In this document: positions 13,901 to 28,900 of the stretch, piece after piece
Layout: the number at the start of each line of letters is the position of its first letter
Position numbering within the stretch: the first letter of the stretch is position 1
Assembly: GCA_963971305.1 (NCBI GenBank)
Contig: OZ020313.1
Coordinates: forward strand, 53,764,203-53,828,202
DNA length: 64,000 nucleotides
Reading direction: 5' to 3'
Source of the DNA: Arcuatula senhousia
Lineage: Eukaryota; Mollusca; Bivalvia; Mytilida; Mytilidae
The notes under the pieces: generated by a model
What the model was told of the DNA's origin: nothing
The model's database searches: none
What the model saw: the letters and a program-made list of their open reading frames with translations, nothing else
Translations under genes and position numbers: made by a program

Positions 13901-16900
13901 GAAACAGGGGAGAGCACGAGTAAAGTCGGGTGCAAGCATGTAGTCGGTATTTCTACACTTGGCGCCACGCCTCCGTTAGCTGGTGAATTTTTTTTTATGC
14001 CTTACGTAAGATTGATCAATGCACAATGACCATGCAAAATGTCGCATTCGTACGACAATTTTTAGTTTAAATATAATACTTTTTTATTTCCGTGGTATTT
14101 TTAATATCTTTGTATGTTGCGTTTCTTTTTTGAGAGAGTATATTATCCAATATCTATCAAAAATATGCATTTGGAGTGTTAAAAAAAATAAACTAAACAG
14201 AAAAATACTGTTACGACGTCATCACCTTTCCCGCCATTTTTTAGGTGAATATCACTTTGCCAGGTGAATATCCATTTTCATTCACTTAGTTGATTATAAT
14301 GAAATGTGTTAAAGAATTATTTAATATATTATAGAATAAATAGTTATAAGGAACATCATCAAATACAAATACTTATCTTGTCTAAATTCTCAACTTGCTT
14401 AACTTTAAAATAAAAAAAGTTTTTCATATACCTTACTAGTAAATTTCTACGGATTTCAAGTATGGAGTACAACTCAATTGAAAGAAAAGTCTAATAAGTA
14501 ACACTCTTTATATATAAAATTGGATTGTCTCATCCTTTGATTCAATTAAATCTTCTTGCATAGATACTCTGATCTCTTTAAAGACCCATCAATGCATTAT
14601 CAATAGAGGGTCCGATATATATGTGGACAGAGGGTTTTTTTTTTAATGTCCTTACTTCTACACCTTAAAGTGTTTTATCTTGAATTCTTTACCATTAAGG
14701 GTAATGGAAAACTTGTTTAATTTCCTAGATTTGAAACACGGGGAAATTCAGACATGTCAAATCCTTGCCAAAGCTTTTGTTTGTCCTTGTCTACTATCTG
14801 TATTTTTGTTTTATGTCCAGAAATGGGTCTTTCTTTGATATTCTAGGGATTTGTTTGAATCTTATGTATTGTATTTTTAGTCTTGGGCCAATGCAAGACA
14901 GCGAGCAGTGACCTCTGGTCATGTTGAAGACTGCTGGCTGTTTTCCATTGTGCTTTTTTAAATTGCCGTTTCTTTAATGTTGGTTGTGTCGCGTACACTT
15001 ATTCCACATCTCATTTTCGTCTATGGTATGTATTCATAATTGATTATGTTTGGTGCAATTGTTTTCTGTATAAATTGAATATCAATTTTTTTAAATAATT
15101 ATTTTCCCTTGGTAGACAGCTGTCAAATGGACTATAGTTTGGTTTTAACATATCACTCTTACGATGTTGTAAGTTACAATAAGAAAAAGTCATCAGACCA
15201 GTTGAAGCATCATGAACAAACAGAAACGTATTAAAACTAACATGCCAAAAAGATGTTTTCATTATTATTCATTAATTATCATAATTTTGGTTTTGTTAAA
15301 ATGAATCGGAAAAATAATTTGTTTTGTAACTCATAACTACATTAGATTTCAATTCTTACCTGAGCTACTACTTCAAAAGTAAACATTCCTATAGCAACTC
15401 CTGTAGAAGCTTCAAGCTCACCAGTACAGCTCTACAGATTAACATAAGACATTTATAGGAAAACGGTTGTTGTCAACAAAAGAAAAAGTCAGGCAATCAT
15501 CTCAGAACAGCAGAAAGAATAAGTTTTATAACAATCAAGTCGAAAAATTTCTTTTAAGGAGGCTTGTTTGACATAGCTTGATTGTCCACCAACAATTATT
15601 CTACGATGAATTCAAGTAAATAAGAAACCCGAGTCCTGATATTTGTCTTCACTTAACGAATCATTGGAAGAACTTATGTAGCAATCAAATTTTGAAATTG
15701 GTGCTTCTAAAAAAATGAGAATTTGATAGTTTTCTGTTTTTAAATTTTGGTTGGTTCTAACACATGTGTATCTGCAACTTTCTAAAACGAGAGCTCGATA
15801 TAACTTACTGTAATCTGAGAAAATGTATGTGTTTAAGATGCAAGTATCTGTATTAAGTTGATGTTCAAACATGTCTTAAGTGGACTAATTTTATAAAAAG
15901 TATCAACCAAATTACTGACAAAGTAGACAAATTTCAAAATTCTTTAACTTACGTCCAATGTGAGTGCTGTCCAATATGTACAAGGGTACTTCTAAAATGG
16001 AAGATAATAAAAAATCTTGTTAGTAAAAATTAATGATGCTATTCTTTGGTTCTTTTTAAATGAGACTTATAATGTCATATGAATGTTTATACAATTGTGA
16101 TTGAAATACAAATCAAGTCAACATGTAAGAGGCTAAGAAATTAACAATGACACATTTTTGTCATATCTCTAAAATGGACAAAAAAAGTATCAGAAATTTA
16201 AGTGCCTGCTTTAAAATCTTTTAGAAAGAAGCAGAGGTACCAATGGGGTATATCCGAATATCAAAAGTCCGAAAGGGCAGAGACAAAACCAGTAAACACC
16301 AACAGGAACGGGACAAAAACAGACAACATGTAAAACATGGAAACACAAAATAACTGAATATCAATTAACAACGCGAACTCCAGTCGAAACAAGAGTAAAC
16401 CCAGGTGCTCCGGAAGAGTAAGCAGTTCCTGCTTGCTATAGCACACCCGTCGCGTTGCCAATAGTCTATTCAGCGTGTCAAATCCGGTAAAGGAAGACAA
16501 AACAACACCCTATGACAAACCAACATCTGCACTCATCTGAGAGATCGAAATCCCATATTCGTCTATAAGTGCATGATGTCTTCCGTAAAATTTCTTGAGT
16601 GAAGACAGCAACCGAGGAGCAACATAACCCTGTGTGAGCAATTTTTGCGTCAGACGTGTCGCTCTGCTAAGGAAATCGATGTAAGTCCCGCACGCTCTGG
16701 GGTAACGAATCAATTGAGATACGTAAATTCCATAAGCTGGAGCGGACGGAATGTTGCTACACAAGAAAAAATGTTGAATACTTGAAACATTTATGAAAAT
16801 AGAAAGCATCTCATAATTTATAAAATTTCTATATTAGAAGTGGGCACATACAGTAATTATATCACATCGAATCATCATTACAGAATCATACGGATGAGGC

Positions 16901-19900
16901 TTAAAAATCAGGGTACCCCCATTTTATGTTGTTTTTTAACAAACTATTTTTTCATTGTACGTTAATTAAAATATCTTTTTCGTTTTGCAGTTGTATTCTT
17001 GGACACAATCAGTATTAGAAAAATCCTTAGTTCGTGCGACCTTCTTTCTTTTTATGGTAAAAATACCTGTGTTCATAGAAACAGACATTAAGTAAAAGGA
17101 TGTGTCCTAAAAGTAATTGGTAAGGTATCAATATGTACTCAGTTATAGCTGTCTGCTCGATAAAAGCGAATGAAAAATGAACCTCAATCATAAAAGTTCC
17201 TTGAACAATAACTTACATCATGTCTTAAAACGGATGCAATTATTAGATAGACTAAACAAAATACTAATAGCACCACTGACAAAACGGTATTCTACAAAGA
17301 TAAGAAAAGGCATGCAAAATATATTATGATTATTTAATCTTTAAAATATCAATAACAGTAGTGACCAAATTGTATTTAAGGTAGACAGGGTGTTTATTAC
17401 TGAGCTTCTTAATGCATTGCACATTTGTTATTACTTTGTATAATTGTATTATGTTTGCGATCCTTATTGATTCATATTGGGCTTGGTATTCATCAAAATT
17501 AAAAAATACAGCAAAAATATGGAATAAATATACAATATTTTTAAATTTCAATATTTCCTGTACTTTTAAGTGATGATAATTTGTATAAGAATAAATTCAT
17601 AATAAATTATAATATGTCTTTATTAACACAAACATCTTCTGTGAAAATAGTGTAATTAAAATTACAAGCACATATTGAACAAAAAAACCCGCATACTTTC
17701 CCTTTTTTTCATAACACCGAAAATGATTTTCCATTTATTAAATAATTCAAACAACCCTTTAGCAACATTATATTTTTAAAACACAAAACATTTAGCATTT
17801 GTATGAAATTACAGTTTACTCAATAAAAATATCAATTGAAAGTCCGAATATCAACAACTTAAAAATATTCTCTTTAGAAATAAAAAAAATATTTAACGTA
17901 CCACAATCATCCATCTTCTATTCCTTTTAAAAACAGCACTCAAGCCTATTATTCTATTGATCATAAGTATCGGGGCAAGGGAAACCCCACTTATTGCTAG
18001 AAATTTATACAAATCACCAATGCTTTCGATATATCTTCTATCAACATGATTTGATATTCCAAAAATTGATGCTAGGATGATAAAAGAAAGCTCCATGATC
18101 TAAAAAAACAATAAGACAAATCTTACTGCTTTTGTTTACAATGACATCAAATGACAATTCTGCTATTGTTTATCAAAGCAGAAAAAAACTTTTCAGAGCA
18201 CCTTATTTTTTTGTCGTTTGATCAGAGCTCATATTGTCTATTCAGATTGGTTTTGATACTTTTGTATTGTATTATAAGTCTTGGGCCAATGCAAGACGGT
18301 AAGCAGTGACCTATGGTCATGTTGAAGACTGCTTGCTGTTTTCCGTTGTAATTTTTTGAATTGTTGTTTGTTTATGTTTGTTGTGTCGCGTACACTTATT
18401 CCACATCTCAATATTGTCTATACATGTAGCCCACTTAATACGGTACTTTTTTGTTTCATTAAATCATTTGAAAACAAGAGGCTCCCAGGAGCCTAAATCG
18501 CTCACATGGTCTTGATGTCAACCCTATAATTTGTAGAGCTAAATGAGCTGAACATTTAAGCAAGCAACAGTTTTTCTTTATCTACTATAGTTTTCATTCT
18601 ATAGGCCAAAAACACGAAAACCAGTTATTTTAGGAGCCGTAACCCCTATAAGGAGTCATCTGACAACTTCGACCCTATGGAGACTTTTGTAGAGCTATAT
18701 GTGCTGAACATTTAGGCAAGCAACAGCTTTTCTCTATCTGCTATAGTTTTCTTTCTATAGGCCAAAAACATGAAAAAAACATCATTTTAGGGGCCGTAAC
18801 CCCTATAAATGGTCATCTGACAACTTCAACCATATGGAGACTTTTGTAGAGCTAAATGAGCTAAACATTTAAGCAAGCAACAGCTTTTCCCTATCTGCTA
18901 TAGTTTTCATTCTATAGGCCAAAAACATGAAAAAGGTTATTTTAGGGGCCGTAACCCCTATCAAGGGTCATCTGACAACTTCGATCCTATTGAGACTTTT
19001 GTAGAGCTTAATGAGCTGAACATTTAAACAAGCAACAGCTTTTCTCTATCTGCTTTAGCTTTCTTTCTATAGGCCAAAACATGAAAAAACATCATTTTAG
19101 GGGCCGTAACCCCTATAAGGGGTCATCTGATAACTTCGACCCTATGGAGACTTTTGTAGAGCTAAATGAGCTGAACATTTAAGCAAGCAACAACTTTTCT
19201 CTATCTGCAATAGTTTTCATACTATAGGACAAAAACATGAAAAAACGATATTTTTCACCTTTAAGGGGCTGTAACCCCTATAAGGGGTCATCTTACAACT
19301 TGGACCGAATGGAGACTTTTGTAGAACTTTTGATGCTGAAACAGTAGAGTGGCATCAGATTTCATCTATCTCTAATACTTTTTTATTTACAAGCCAAAAA
19401 CAGTAGTCTGACCCCCTGGTCTATTTTTAGCAACGGCAGCCATGTTTTAAGACGAATCAATAATCCCCACATTAGGTCTGTGGGGGATACCCTAAAGTAC
19501 CACCAGACCAAATTTGGTTTGATTCTGTGCAGCCGTTTCAGAGGAGAAGAAGTTTGAAGAAAAGTTAACGACGACGACGACGGACGACGACGTCGGACGC
19601 CAAGTGATGGCAATAGCTCACATGGCCTTTGGCCAGGTGAGCTAAAAAACGACGGATAGCCATTGGCAAGAAAAGTAACCACTGACACTGGTCACCTGAT
19701 ATATATATATATATAATGATTGTGGTTTTTAGATTGCAAATATATTGATTCTGTATTATGTACACGTTTTCTTTAATCTACTATTGACTTTTCAGTGGAA
19801 CTAAAAGAAAAATTTAACAAACGTATTGATAGACTGATCAAAAACTGTATCAAACTTATCCTCCTCTTGTAATATTGGGATTCGAATGTATTAAACCTAC

Positions 19901-22900
19901 AGGAATTAACAAATATTATACATGCCATCATCACTATGGTAACGAGGAGATAAATCAAGCGAACGCCAAACCTGAAAATAAAGAAATACATTAATTTACC
20001 AGTTTGGTTGTTCACCAGCTGAAGGAAGTCAACTAAAAAATTAACTTTTTGTACGTTAGTGGTGATACCCAGCATGTATGCTTTTTATCCATAGTCTGTT
20101 TTTATCCACAAAAGCAGTGCATGTTTCAATTTATTGGTCAAAGATTGATCTTTCTCATGTCGCTAATTTGAATTTTTTTATTAAATTGTCTGTTTTGTAC
20201 ATTTCAATTCCATATCAATGTTGTCTACTCATAGTGTAAACATAGCGGCTAGGGGCCGTCCTAAACTTGCGGTGAGGTTCGAGCGTTTGCTCCACATGGA
20301 AGGACTCCTTGTGATTTTAGGAAAAAGAACAGCTATAAGTGTTTCATTTCCATATCAATATTGATTGTGTGTCGTGCATATTTACTCAATATCCTTTTAA
20401 GTTTTGACTAATGTGATCTCAATCATTTTTAAGAGCAAAAATTTAAAAAAAAATAATAAATCAAAGGACTCTAAATCTCAGACCATAAATTAACCAAAAT
20501 CAAAATACATGTAAGTTTACTTAACCCATAAAGCCTTGCAAGTAAATTTAAAAATTATTAAAAAAAAACGAAGATGCTTTCTAATCTTAGACCATTAAAT
20601 AAATGTAATACATGTACTTTTACTTAATTACTTAATTGATGGAGATTCTTAACTCTAAGTCATTTTCATCTTGTAAAAGCATCAAAACATTCGATTTCTC
20701 CACACTTTACACTTCTATTCCACATGAACAACTGAAATCGCGATTGGCACAGCTGATTAAACGCAGCTTTTTCAAAAAGAATGCAAAACGCAGGTACAAA
20801 TTTCTTGTAGTCGATTATACCAGGACTTACTTTGTCATTAATGAGTCTAAGAAAAAGAACAAATTTACAGAAGACCAAATAATCGACATGCTCAACTTTC
20901 TTATTGACAACATATTTGTTCAGTTTGGTGGACGTGTTTTTCAGCAAACAATAGGGATTCCAATGGGCACTAATTGTGCACCTTTGCTTGCTGATTTGTT
21001 TCTTCATTCATATGAAGCAGACTTCTTGCAATCTCTTCTAGACAAAAAAGACCGTAGACTAGCTTTTTCTTTCAACCTCACGTTCCGTTTTATTGATGAT
21101 GTCCTTTCACTAAACAATTCTCGATTTGTTGATTTTCTCCATCTCATATATGCACGGGAGCTTGAGATAAAGGACACAACGGATTCTAGGAAGTCTGCTT
21201 CATATTTAGATCTACATCTCGAAATTGACTCTCAAGGAAGACTTTCAACAAGGCTCTATGACAAACGTGATGACTTCAACTTTCCAATCGTCAACTTCCC
21301 CTTCTTGTGTAGCAACATTCCGTCCGCTCCAGCTTATGGAGTTTACGTATCTCAATTGATTCGTTACTCCAGAGCGTGCGGGACTAACATCGATTTCCTT
21401 AGCAGAGCGACACGTCTGACGCAAAAATTGCTCACACAGGGTTATGTTGCTCCTCGGTTGCTTCTTCACTCAAGAACTTTTATGGAAGACATCATGCACT
21501 TATACAGGTCTAGTCTTCTAGATTTCATTTGACCTATCAATCAATCAAAATTTTATAAAATTGACCTTTCAAATGGGAGAAAATAGTAAAACTTTTTCGA
21601 CGTTTTTATAGAAAAGTTCTGAACATAACCATATTTTCTTTAACTTTCTCGCTCACATTTCGTCAATACCAAATAGTTTTGGTTTTCAACGTAGTTTTAG
21701 TTGGCATGGGTAAATTCTCCTTAAAAAGTAATGATATGTTCCACATTTTGACTTCTTTTTCATTTGGTGCATTGGTCAATGGACAATAACGAAGGTAAAC
21801 ATAACACTAAAATCTCCCTACTGGACAATGCTCTCCGGGGGAAAATTGGTGTCATTTATACCTTTACATTTTATCTTATATTGATGCAAATAGACTAACG
21901 AAATTTTTCACCGCTCATTTTTAACATTTGTTCAGCAAGTCAGTTTTTGTGCAATTATTTCTTAAAAAGCACGTGTTTGTGGTCGTAGTTATTTATATTG
22001 GTATAATATAGAATGGATATGGTGAGCTGCAAAGTTAGAAAGGGTGTCCGTGTGCCAACAGTGATGAAAATCATCTTTTTAAAGCCGTTGACACCGGAAA
22101 ATCCAGCATGGGGTTGAGCTGGAATCGAACCCATACTCTGTCATCTATGGCAACTTCGCCTGCACTGTGTCCAGCGCCCTAGACCACTAGACCACCTAGG
22201 CTAGATAAAAATCTAGCTTTCGGTTGCCTAGTTAAGCCTCCTCGTAGACAATCTAAGGTTGTAACACAGTACACGATGAACATTAGGTGGGTAGGGAGAG
22301 AAAGATAGAGAATTGGATCGCAACTGGTATAGTAATATAAGCATATATATGATAAATGGTGTTGCGTACAGCTCATTAAAGTAATTGGTATAATATAGAA
22401 TGGATATGGTGAGCTGCAAAGTTAGAAAGGGTGTCCGTGTGCCAACAGTGATGAAAATCATCTTTTTAAAGCCGTTGACACCGGAAAATCCAGCATGGGG
22501 TTGAGCTGGAATCGAACCCATACTCTGTCATCTATGGCAACTTCGCCTGCACTGTGTCCAGCGCCCTAGACCACTAGACCACCTAGGCTAGATAAAAATC
22601 TAGCTTTCGGTTGCCTAGTTAAGCCTCCTCGTAGACAATCTAAGGTTGTAACACAGTACACGATGAACATTAGGTGGGTAGGGAGAGAAAGATAGAGAAT
22701 TGGATCGCAACTGGTATAGTAATATAAGCATATATATGATAAATGGTGTTGCGTACAGCTCATTAAAGTAATTGGTATAATATAGAATGGATATGGTGAG
22801 CTGCAAAGTTAGAAAGGGTGTCCGTGTGCCAACAGTGATGAAAATCATCTTTTTAAAGCCGTTGACACCGGAAAATCCAGCATGGGGTTGAGCTGGAATC

Positions 22901-25900
22901 GAACCCATACTCTGTCATCTATGGCAACTTCGCCTGCACTGTGTCCAGCGCCCTAGACCACTAGACCACCTAGGCTAGATAAAAATCTAGCTTTCGGTTG
23001 CCTAGTTAAGCCTCCTCGTAGACAATCTAAGGTTGTAACACAGTACACGATGAACATTAGGTGGGTAGGGAGAGAAAGATAGAGAATTGGATCGCAACTG
23101 GTATAGTAATATAAGCATATATATGATAAATGGTGTTGCGTACAGCTCATTAAAGTAATTGGTATAATATAGAATGGATATGGTGAGCTGCAAAGTTAGA
23201 AAGGGTGTCCGTGTGCCAACAGTGATGAAAATCATCTTTTTAAAGCCGTTGACACCGGAAAATCCAGCATGGGGTTGAGCTGGAATCGAACCCATACTCT
23301 GTCATCTATGGCAACTTCGCCTGCACTGTGTCCAGCGCCCTAGACCACTAGACCACCTAGGCTAGATAAAAATCTAGCTTTCGGTTGCCTAGTTAAGCCT
23401 CCTCGTAGACAATCTAAGGTTGTAACACAGTACACGATGAACATTAGGTGGGTAGGGAGAGAAAGATCGTAGTTATTTATATACTCTCAACAACCATTGG
23501 TCAAAAGTTTGATGTAAACATTATCCTTAAAAGGTAAATTCCTCGACCTGTTATAGACAAATATGGGATTTCGATCTCTTAGATGAGTGCAGATGTTGGT
23601 TTGTCATAGGGTGTTGTTTTGTCTTCCTTTACCGGATTTGACACGCTGAATGGACTATTGGCAACGCGACGGGTGGGTTATAGCAAGCAGGAACTGCTTA
23701 CTCTTCCGGAGCACCTGAGTTCACTCTTGTTTCAACTGGAGTTCGCGATGTTGATTGATATTCAGTTGTTTTGTGTTTCCATGTTTTACATGTTGTCTGT
23801 TTTTGTCCCGTTCTTGTTGGTGTTTACTGGTTTTGTCTCCGCCCTTTCGGACTTTTGACATTCGGATACCCCATTGGTACCTCTGCACCTATAGCCTGGG
23901 ATAATCTTTCAAGTAAACAAAGATCATAGGATTACCATTGTCTGTTCCTCCTGTACAATGATAAAAGCCTTGGTACCAAGTGATGACTATTATCTTGTCC
24001 ACTAGAGAGCTCCTGGTCTGATTTGTTGGTCTCTTTAAATTCTTTGCTGATGAAAACAGCACTAACAATCTTCAACAAAGACAAACACGTAACTTTGTAA
24101 ACAAGTCTCCATTAGGAAAGTTATCGATATATTTTCCACACAGAAAAACATTCTTCATAAAAAGGTGTAAACACACAAAATGCTCCAAAAATTTTCAGTA
24201 AATAATAATGTAAAAAAATCATCTCTGACACTAAATGCTTATAGATATTTTAATTAATTTTTGCTTCCTATTTCGTTTCCTATTTTAAAGACAAACTTCC
24301 AAACTTCCAAACTTTCAACTTCCTTTATAAGTCGTTTGTATTTTGGCAACAAGTTCAATGCAAATATTTTAAATTGCACATGCTTTGTCCTTAAAACACT
24401 CATCATCAACTTACATCACATATGATACTTATACTCAGGAGAGTAAAGTGTATTCCTGAAATCATCTCTAATGTTTCTTTTACTGAATCAGCACAAATCT
24501 GAAAAAAACGTAACATAGACTTTGAAATTTGTTGATATGCAGTATAGACTTATTAATTAATGTTTCAATATAAAATACATGTATTTACTTATATGTCAGT
24601 CATGTCAGTAATTAAACCAGCTGAGTACGATGTCTATTGATTTCAGTAGATACTAACTTGCATATCTAGTACTTTTAAAAGTTGATATCAAATCCTGATG
24701 CATCTTATTTGTTCTTTATTGTTCCTTATTCTACAAACACTGATTAGAACGGGAAAAACATGTGCGAGATCAAACTGTATTTTCTAAAATACAAGCAATA
24801 GTAAATAACCCCCAAAAAGAGAAGAATCAATCTTAATTTATCCAAAACAAAGTCAGACAAAAGACAACCTACGTTATATTCTCTTTCTCCGTACAATCCA
24901 TTGGTGCCATATGAACCAGTTATATAGTTAATTCCCTCGTTTACAACACTCTTATGACTGTCAGTAAAGCAGAACTGAATAACATATTGTCCCTTGAGAT
25001 AACAACACTTAAACTACAAAAAAAATGAATTAATATATCAACACTTACTTGTAAGCGATGTCAGGACACAAAAAAAATTGTGATATGATTTGGATCAAAA
25101 GTCTGTTATGAGTGTTTATAAGCGCCTTTCTAGTCAAACAAAAATAACAACACAGTTGTAGGCAATAAAAGTGCGCATCATCTATACGCGCGTTTCGTTT
25201 ATTTAGGACTCTCATCGAAAGGTTCAAATAAGATGTCAAGCACAATAGGAAGATATCAATTAGCCAATAATTGTCGCTTGTATAAGTTTAACTTAAATTA
25301 TATCTGGAGAAGAAATAACCGTAGTGTTTTTTCTACATTCTGAAATGTGTACGCACTTTTCATAGCTTTGAATATATTCATCATTAAAAGGCAGTTGATG
25401 TCAGAGCAAGTTTACCTCACAAAATTAAAACTCAATAATCTTTTTATTACGAGTTGATCAATCAAATTTACAAAAAAATTGACTGCAATGAATTTGCTTC
25501 ATCAGACTAGCGATAACGATTTTTCATTTTATTTCCTTTGCAAGACAAAAAATCCACAAATAATAATGTTTTGGAAACCGCTTTTGGGGCTCAATAAATC
25601 TGAAGAAAAGTGGTTCACAAGAACTGCAATTATTATAGGCTTTACTTATTATTCTTTTTCTGTTTCTTTACATGCATATTGTAATACTTGAGCATAACTT
25701 ACATAAAACATCAATTCGTTGACATAGTGTATGAAAAGCGATCCATTTACGTCGTAATAGTCATTTATCGCATAGCTTACTTTATCGAGAACCTGAAGCA
25801 AAAATATAAAATACTAGTTCTAATTGTGATCGCAAGCGAGTCACATACATGTCCCCTCACGTACCCCTCTTTGACAATATTTCTGGCTTTTGTGGGAACC

Positions 25901-28900
25901 CTGTTTAAGCAATGACGCCCTTATCATTCCATTGAAGCACCTTTTTTACAAACATTGGTAGCGTACTTGTAAACTATTGTAGTGACTAGCGAGCATAACT
26001 ACCGCTCTCGTCCTCTACAATGGAGCCACTCTTCAATGAAATGCTAAAAACGTTACGGAGAAGCTTTTGGTTGACATCCATATGAGATATTATTCTCCCT
26101 TAATCTCATATAGTCGAGAAGAATCACACAGTCGCATCCAAAAGCTGTTGCATCGGACCATAAACAAAATTTGATGCTAAAAATGAACTCCCCATACCAC
26201 AATTACCCTGTATATTAATTTTCATCAAAATCGGAGTAAGTTTAATTTTGGCGGGAAACAGTGGCCATTTAGAAAATCGCCGACGATAAAAAAAAAATTG
26301 ATACCGAAAATCAACTCAGCATACCACTATTACCTCAAATACCAATTTTCTTCAAAATCGGAGTAACTTTAATTTTGGCGGGAAATAGCGGCCATTTTGA
26401 AAATGGCCGACGATAGAAAATTTTTGATGTCAAAAATCATCTCGCCATACCACTATTACCTTATATACCAATTTTCATCAAATTCTGAGTAACTTTAATT
26501 TTGGCGGGAAATTGGCGGCCATTTTGAAAATGGCCGACGATGAAAAATTTTTAATGTCAAAAATCAATTCGCCATACTTTCATTACCTTATATACCAATT
26601 TTCATCAAATTCTGAGTAACTTTAATTTTGGCGGGAAATTGGCGGCCATTTAGCCGCCATTTTGAAAATGGCCGCCAAAATTTTTTTTTCAATTCCAAAA
26701 ATGAACTTGGCATACCACTATTACCTTGTAACCCAATTTTTATTAAGAAATAACAAAGTTGACAATTTTAACATTACAATATACAAGGTACAAAGAAAGA
26801 TAACTCAATCTTATAAAAAAAAATAATTTTCGATTTTTTGCAAAATTTTGAAAACGGTAAGTCCGATTTTCAAAATTTTTTTTTTTAAATGAAAGGTATT
26901 AAATATCCGCACTTAACTTATAAAGGAATTTTTCCTACCCCTGCCAGATCAAAAATGCCAGGAAAAATTCAACTTCGGTTTCGAGGAGCCATTTTGAGGC
27001 CCTTTTTTGACCTATAAGGGGTCGTTCGATTTCGACGAAAAATACAAAAAGCACAATTTCCCATTCCATACTCTTGATTTATGAAGTTACAGCTTCCTAC
27101 CTTAAAAGATGTCGAAAAAATGAGGTGGACAAGTTCACGGTCCAGAATACCGAGAAAAATAATAATAATAACTAGTTCTAATTGTGATCGCAAGCGAGTC
27201 ACAAAAATGTCCCCTCACGTACCCCTCTTTGTCAATGTCTCTTGGCATTTGAGATAACTTAATTTATCCAATTTTCATCAAAATAGGAGTAAGTTTAATT
27301 TTGGCGGGAAACGGCGGCCATTTTTAAAATGGCCGACAATAAAAATATTTCGATGTCAAAAATCAACTCACCATACATATATTACCTTATATACCAATTT
27401 TCGTTAAAATCTGAGTAAATTTAATTTTGGCGGGAAACGGCGGCCATTTTGAAAATGGCCGACGATAAAAAAATTTTGATGTCAAAAATCAACTTGCCAT
27501 ACCACTATTACCTTATATACCAATTTTCATTAAAATCGGAGTAATTTTAATTTTGGCGGGAAATGGCGGCCATTTTGAAAATGGCGGCCCAAAAAAAAAT
27601 TTCGATTCCAAAATTGAACTCGGCATACCACTATCACCTTGTAAACCAATTTTCATCAAAATCAGAATAACTTTAATTTTGGCGGGAAACGGCGGCCATT
27701 TTGAAAATGGCCGACGATAAAAAAAATTTTGATGTCAAAAATCAACTCGCCATACCACAATTACCTTATATACCAATTTTCATTAAAATCGGAGTAATTT
27801 TAATTTTGGCGGGAAATGGCGGCCATTTTTAAAATGGCCGCCCAAAAAAAAATTTCGATTCCAAAATTGAACTCGGCATACCACTATTACCTTGTAAACC
27901 AATTTTCATTAAGAAATAACAAAGTTGAGAATTTTTTTCATTAATATCACAAAATATATGGTACAAAGAAAGATAACTCAATCTTACAAAAAAATAATTT
28001 TCGATTTTTTGCAAAATTTTGAAAACGGTAAGTCCGATTTTCACAATTTTTTTTTTTAATGAAAGGTATTAAATAGCCGCACTTAACCTTTTAAGGAATT
28101 TTACCTACCCCTGCCGGATCAGAAATGTCAGGTAAAAATTCAACTTCGGTTTCGAGGAGCCATTTTGAGGCCCTTTTTTGACCTATAAGGGGTCGTTCAA
28201 TTTCGGCGAAAAATACAAAAAGCACAATCTCCCATTCCATACTCTTGATATATGAAGATTCAGCTTCCTACCTTAAAAGATGTCGAAAAAATGAGGTGGA
28301 CAAGTTCACGGTCCAGAATACCGAGAAAAATAATAATAATAATAATAACTAGGTATGATTGTGTTTGGATGCAAACACGAATGTCTCCCAAACAAACTCC
28401 CATTGCCACTATTCTCTTCAGCATGTCAAAAAACCCTTGAATATCAAATTTCATGTAAATCGGAGCACTTTGAAATTTTGGCAGCCATCTTGGATTCAAA
28501 ATGGCCGCCATCGTCAAATTTTAATTTTAGTTATAGAATATATCTCGCAACATCATAATCTATCAGTATACCAATTTTCATCATAATCAGACCACTTTGA
28601 AATTTTGGCAGCCATCTTGGATTCAAAATGGCCGACATCGTCAAATTTTAATTTTATTTATGGAATATTACTCACAACATCATAATCTATCAGTATACTT
28701 ATTTTCATCATAATCAGACAACTTTGAAATTTTGGTGGCCATCTTGGATTCAAAATGGCCGCCATCGTCAAATTTTAATTTTAGTTATAGAATATTACTT
28801 GCAACATCATAATCTATCAGTATACCAATTTTCATTATAATCAGACAACTTTGAAATGTTTATTAAAATTTTGACCGATTATCTCCCTTCAAATCACATT

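Larger units (their letters stand above)
21505..23550. mobile_element. 2,046-bp insertion with 5-bp TTATA duplication and CAGGTC ends
   Basis: Comparison with the uninterrupted copy at 10.5 kb gives the empty site CACTTATAGAC. Here TTATA occurs at both 21500-21504 and 23551-23555. The insert begins CAGGTCTAG and ends CTCGACCTG, giving a short terminal inverted repeat CAGGTC. No transposase frame is present, so it would be non-autonomous. Most of it is the 387-bp tandem array. Confidence 0.75.

Noticed and set aside
17037..17115. Open frame after an acceptor (GACACATCC...) as an extra loop exon of module 3
   Set aside because: No donor gives a phase-0 exon of the expected size, and modules 4 and 5 need no such exon.
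22105..22201. Functional tRNA gene
   Set aside because: Promoter boxes are present, but acceptor-stem pairing and a standard length are not, so it is kept only as tRNA-like.
22179..23295. Recurrent 65- and 97-codon open frames
   Set aside because: They are copies of one frame within the 387-bp tandem array, with no protein features.
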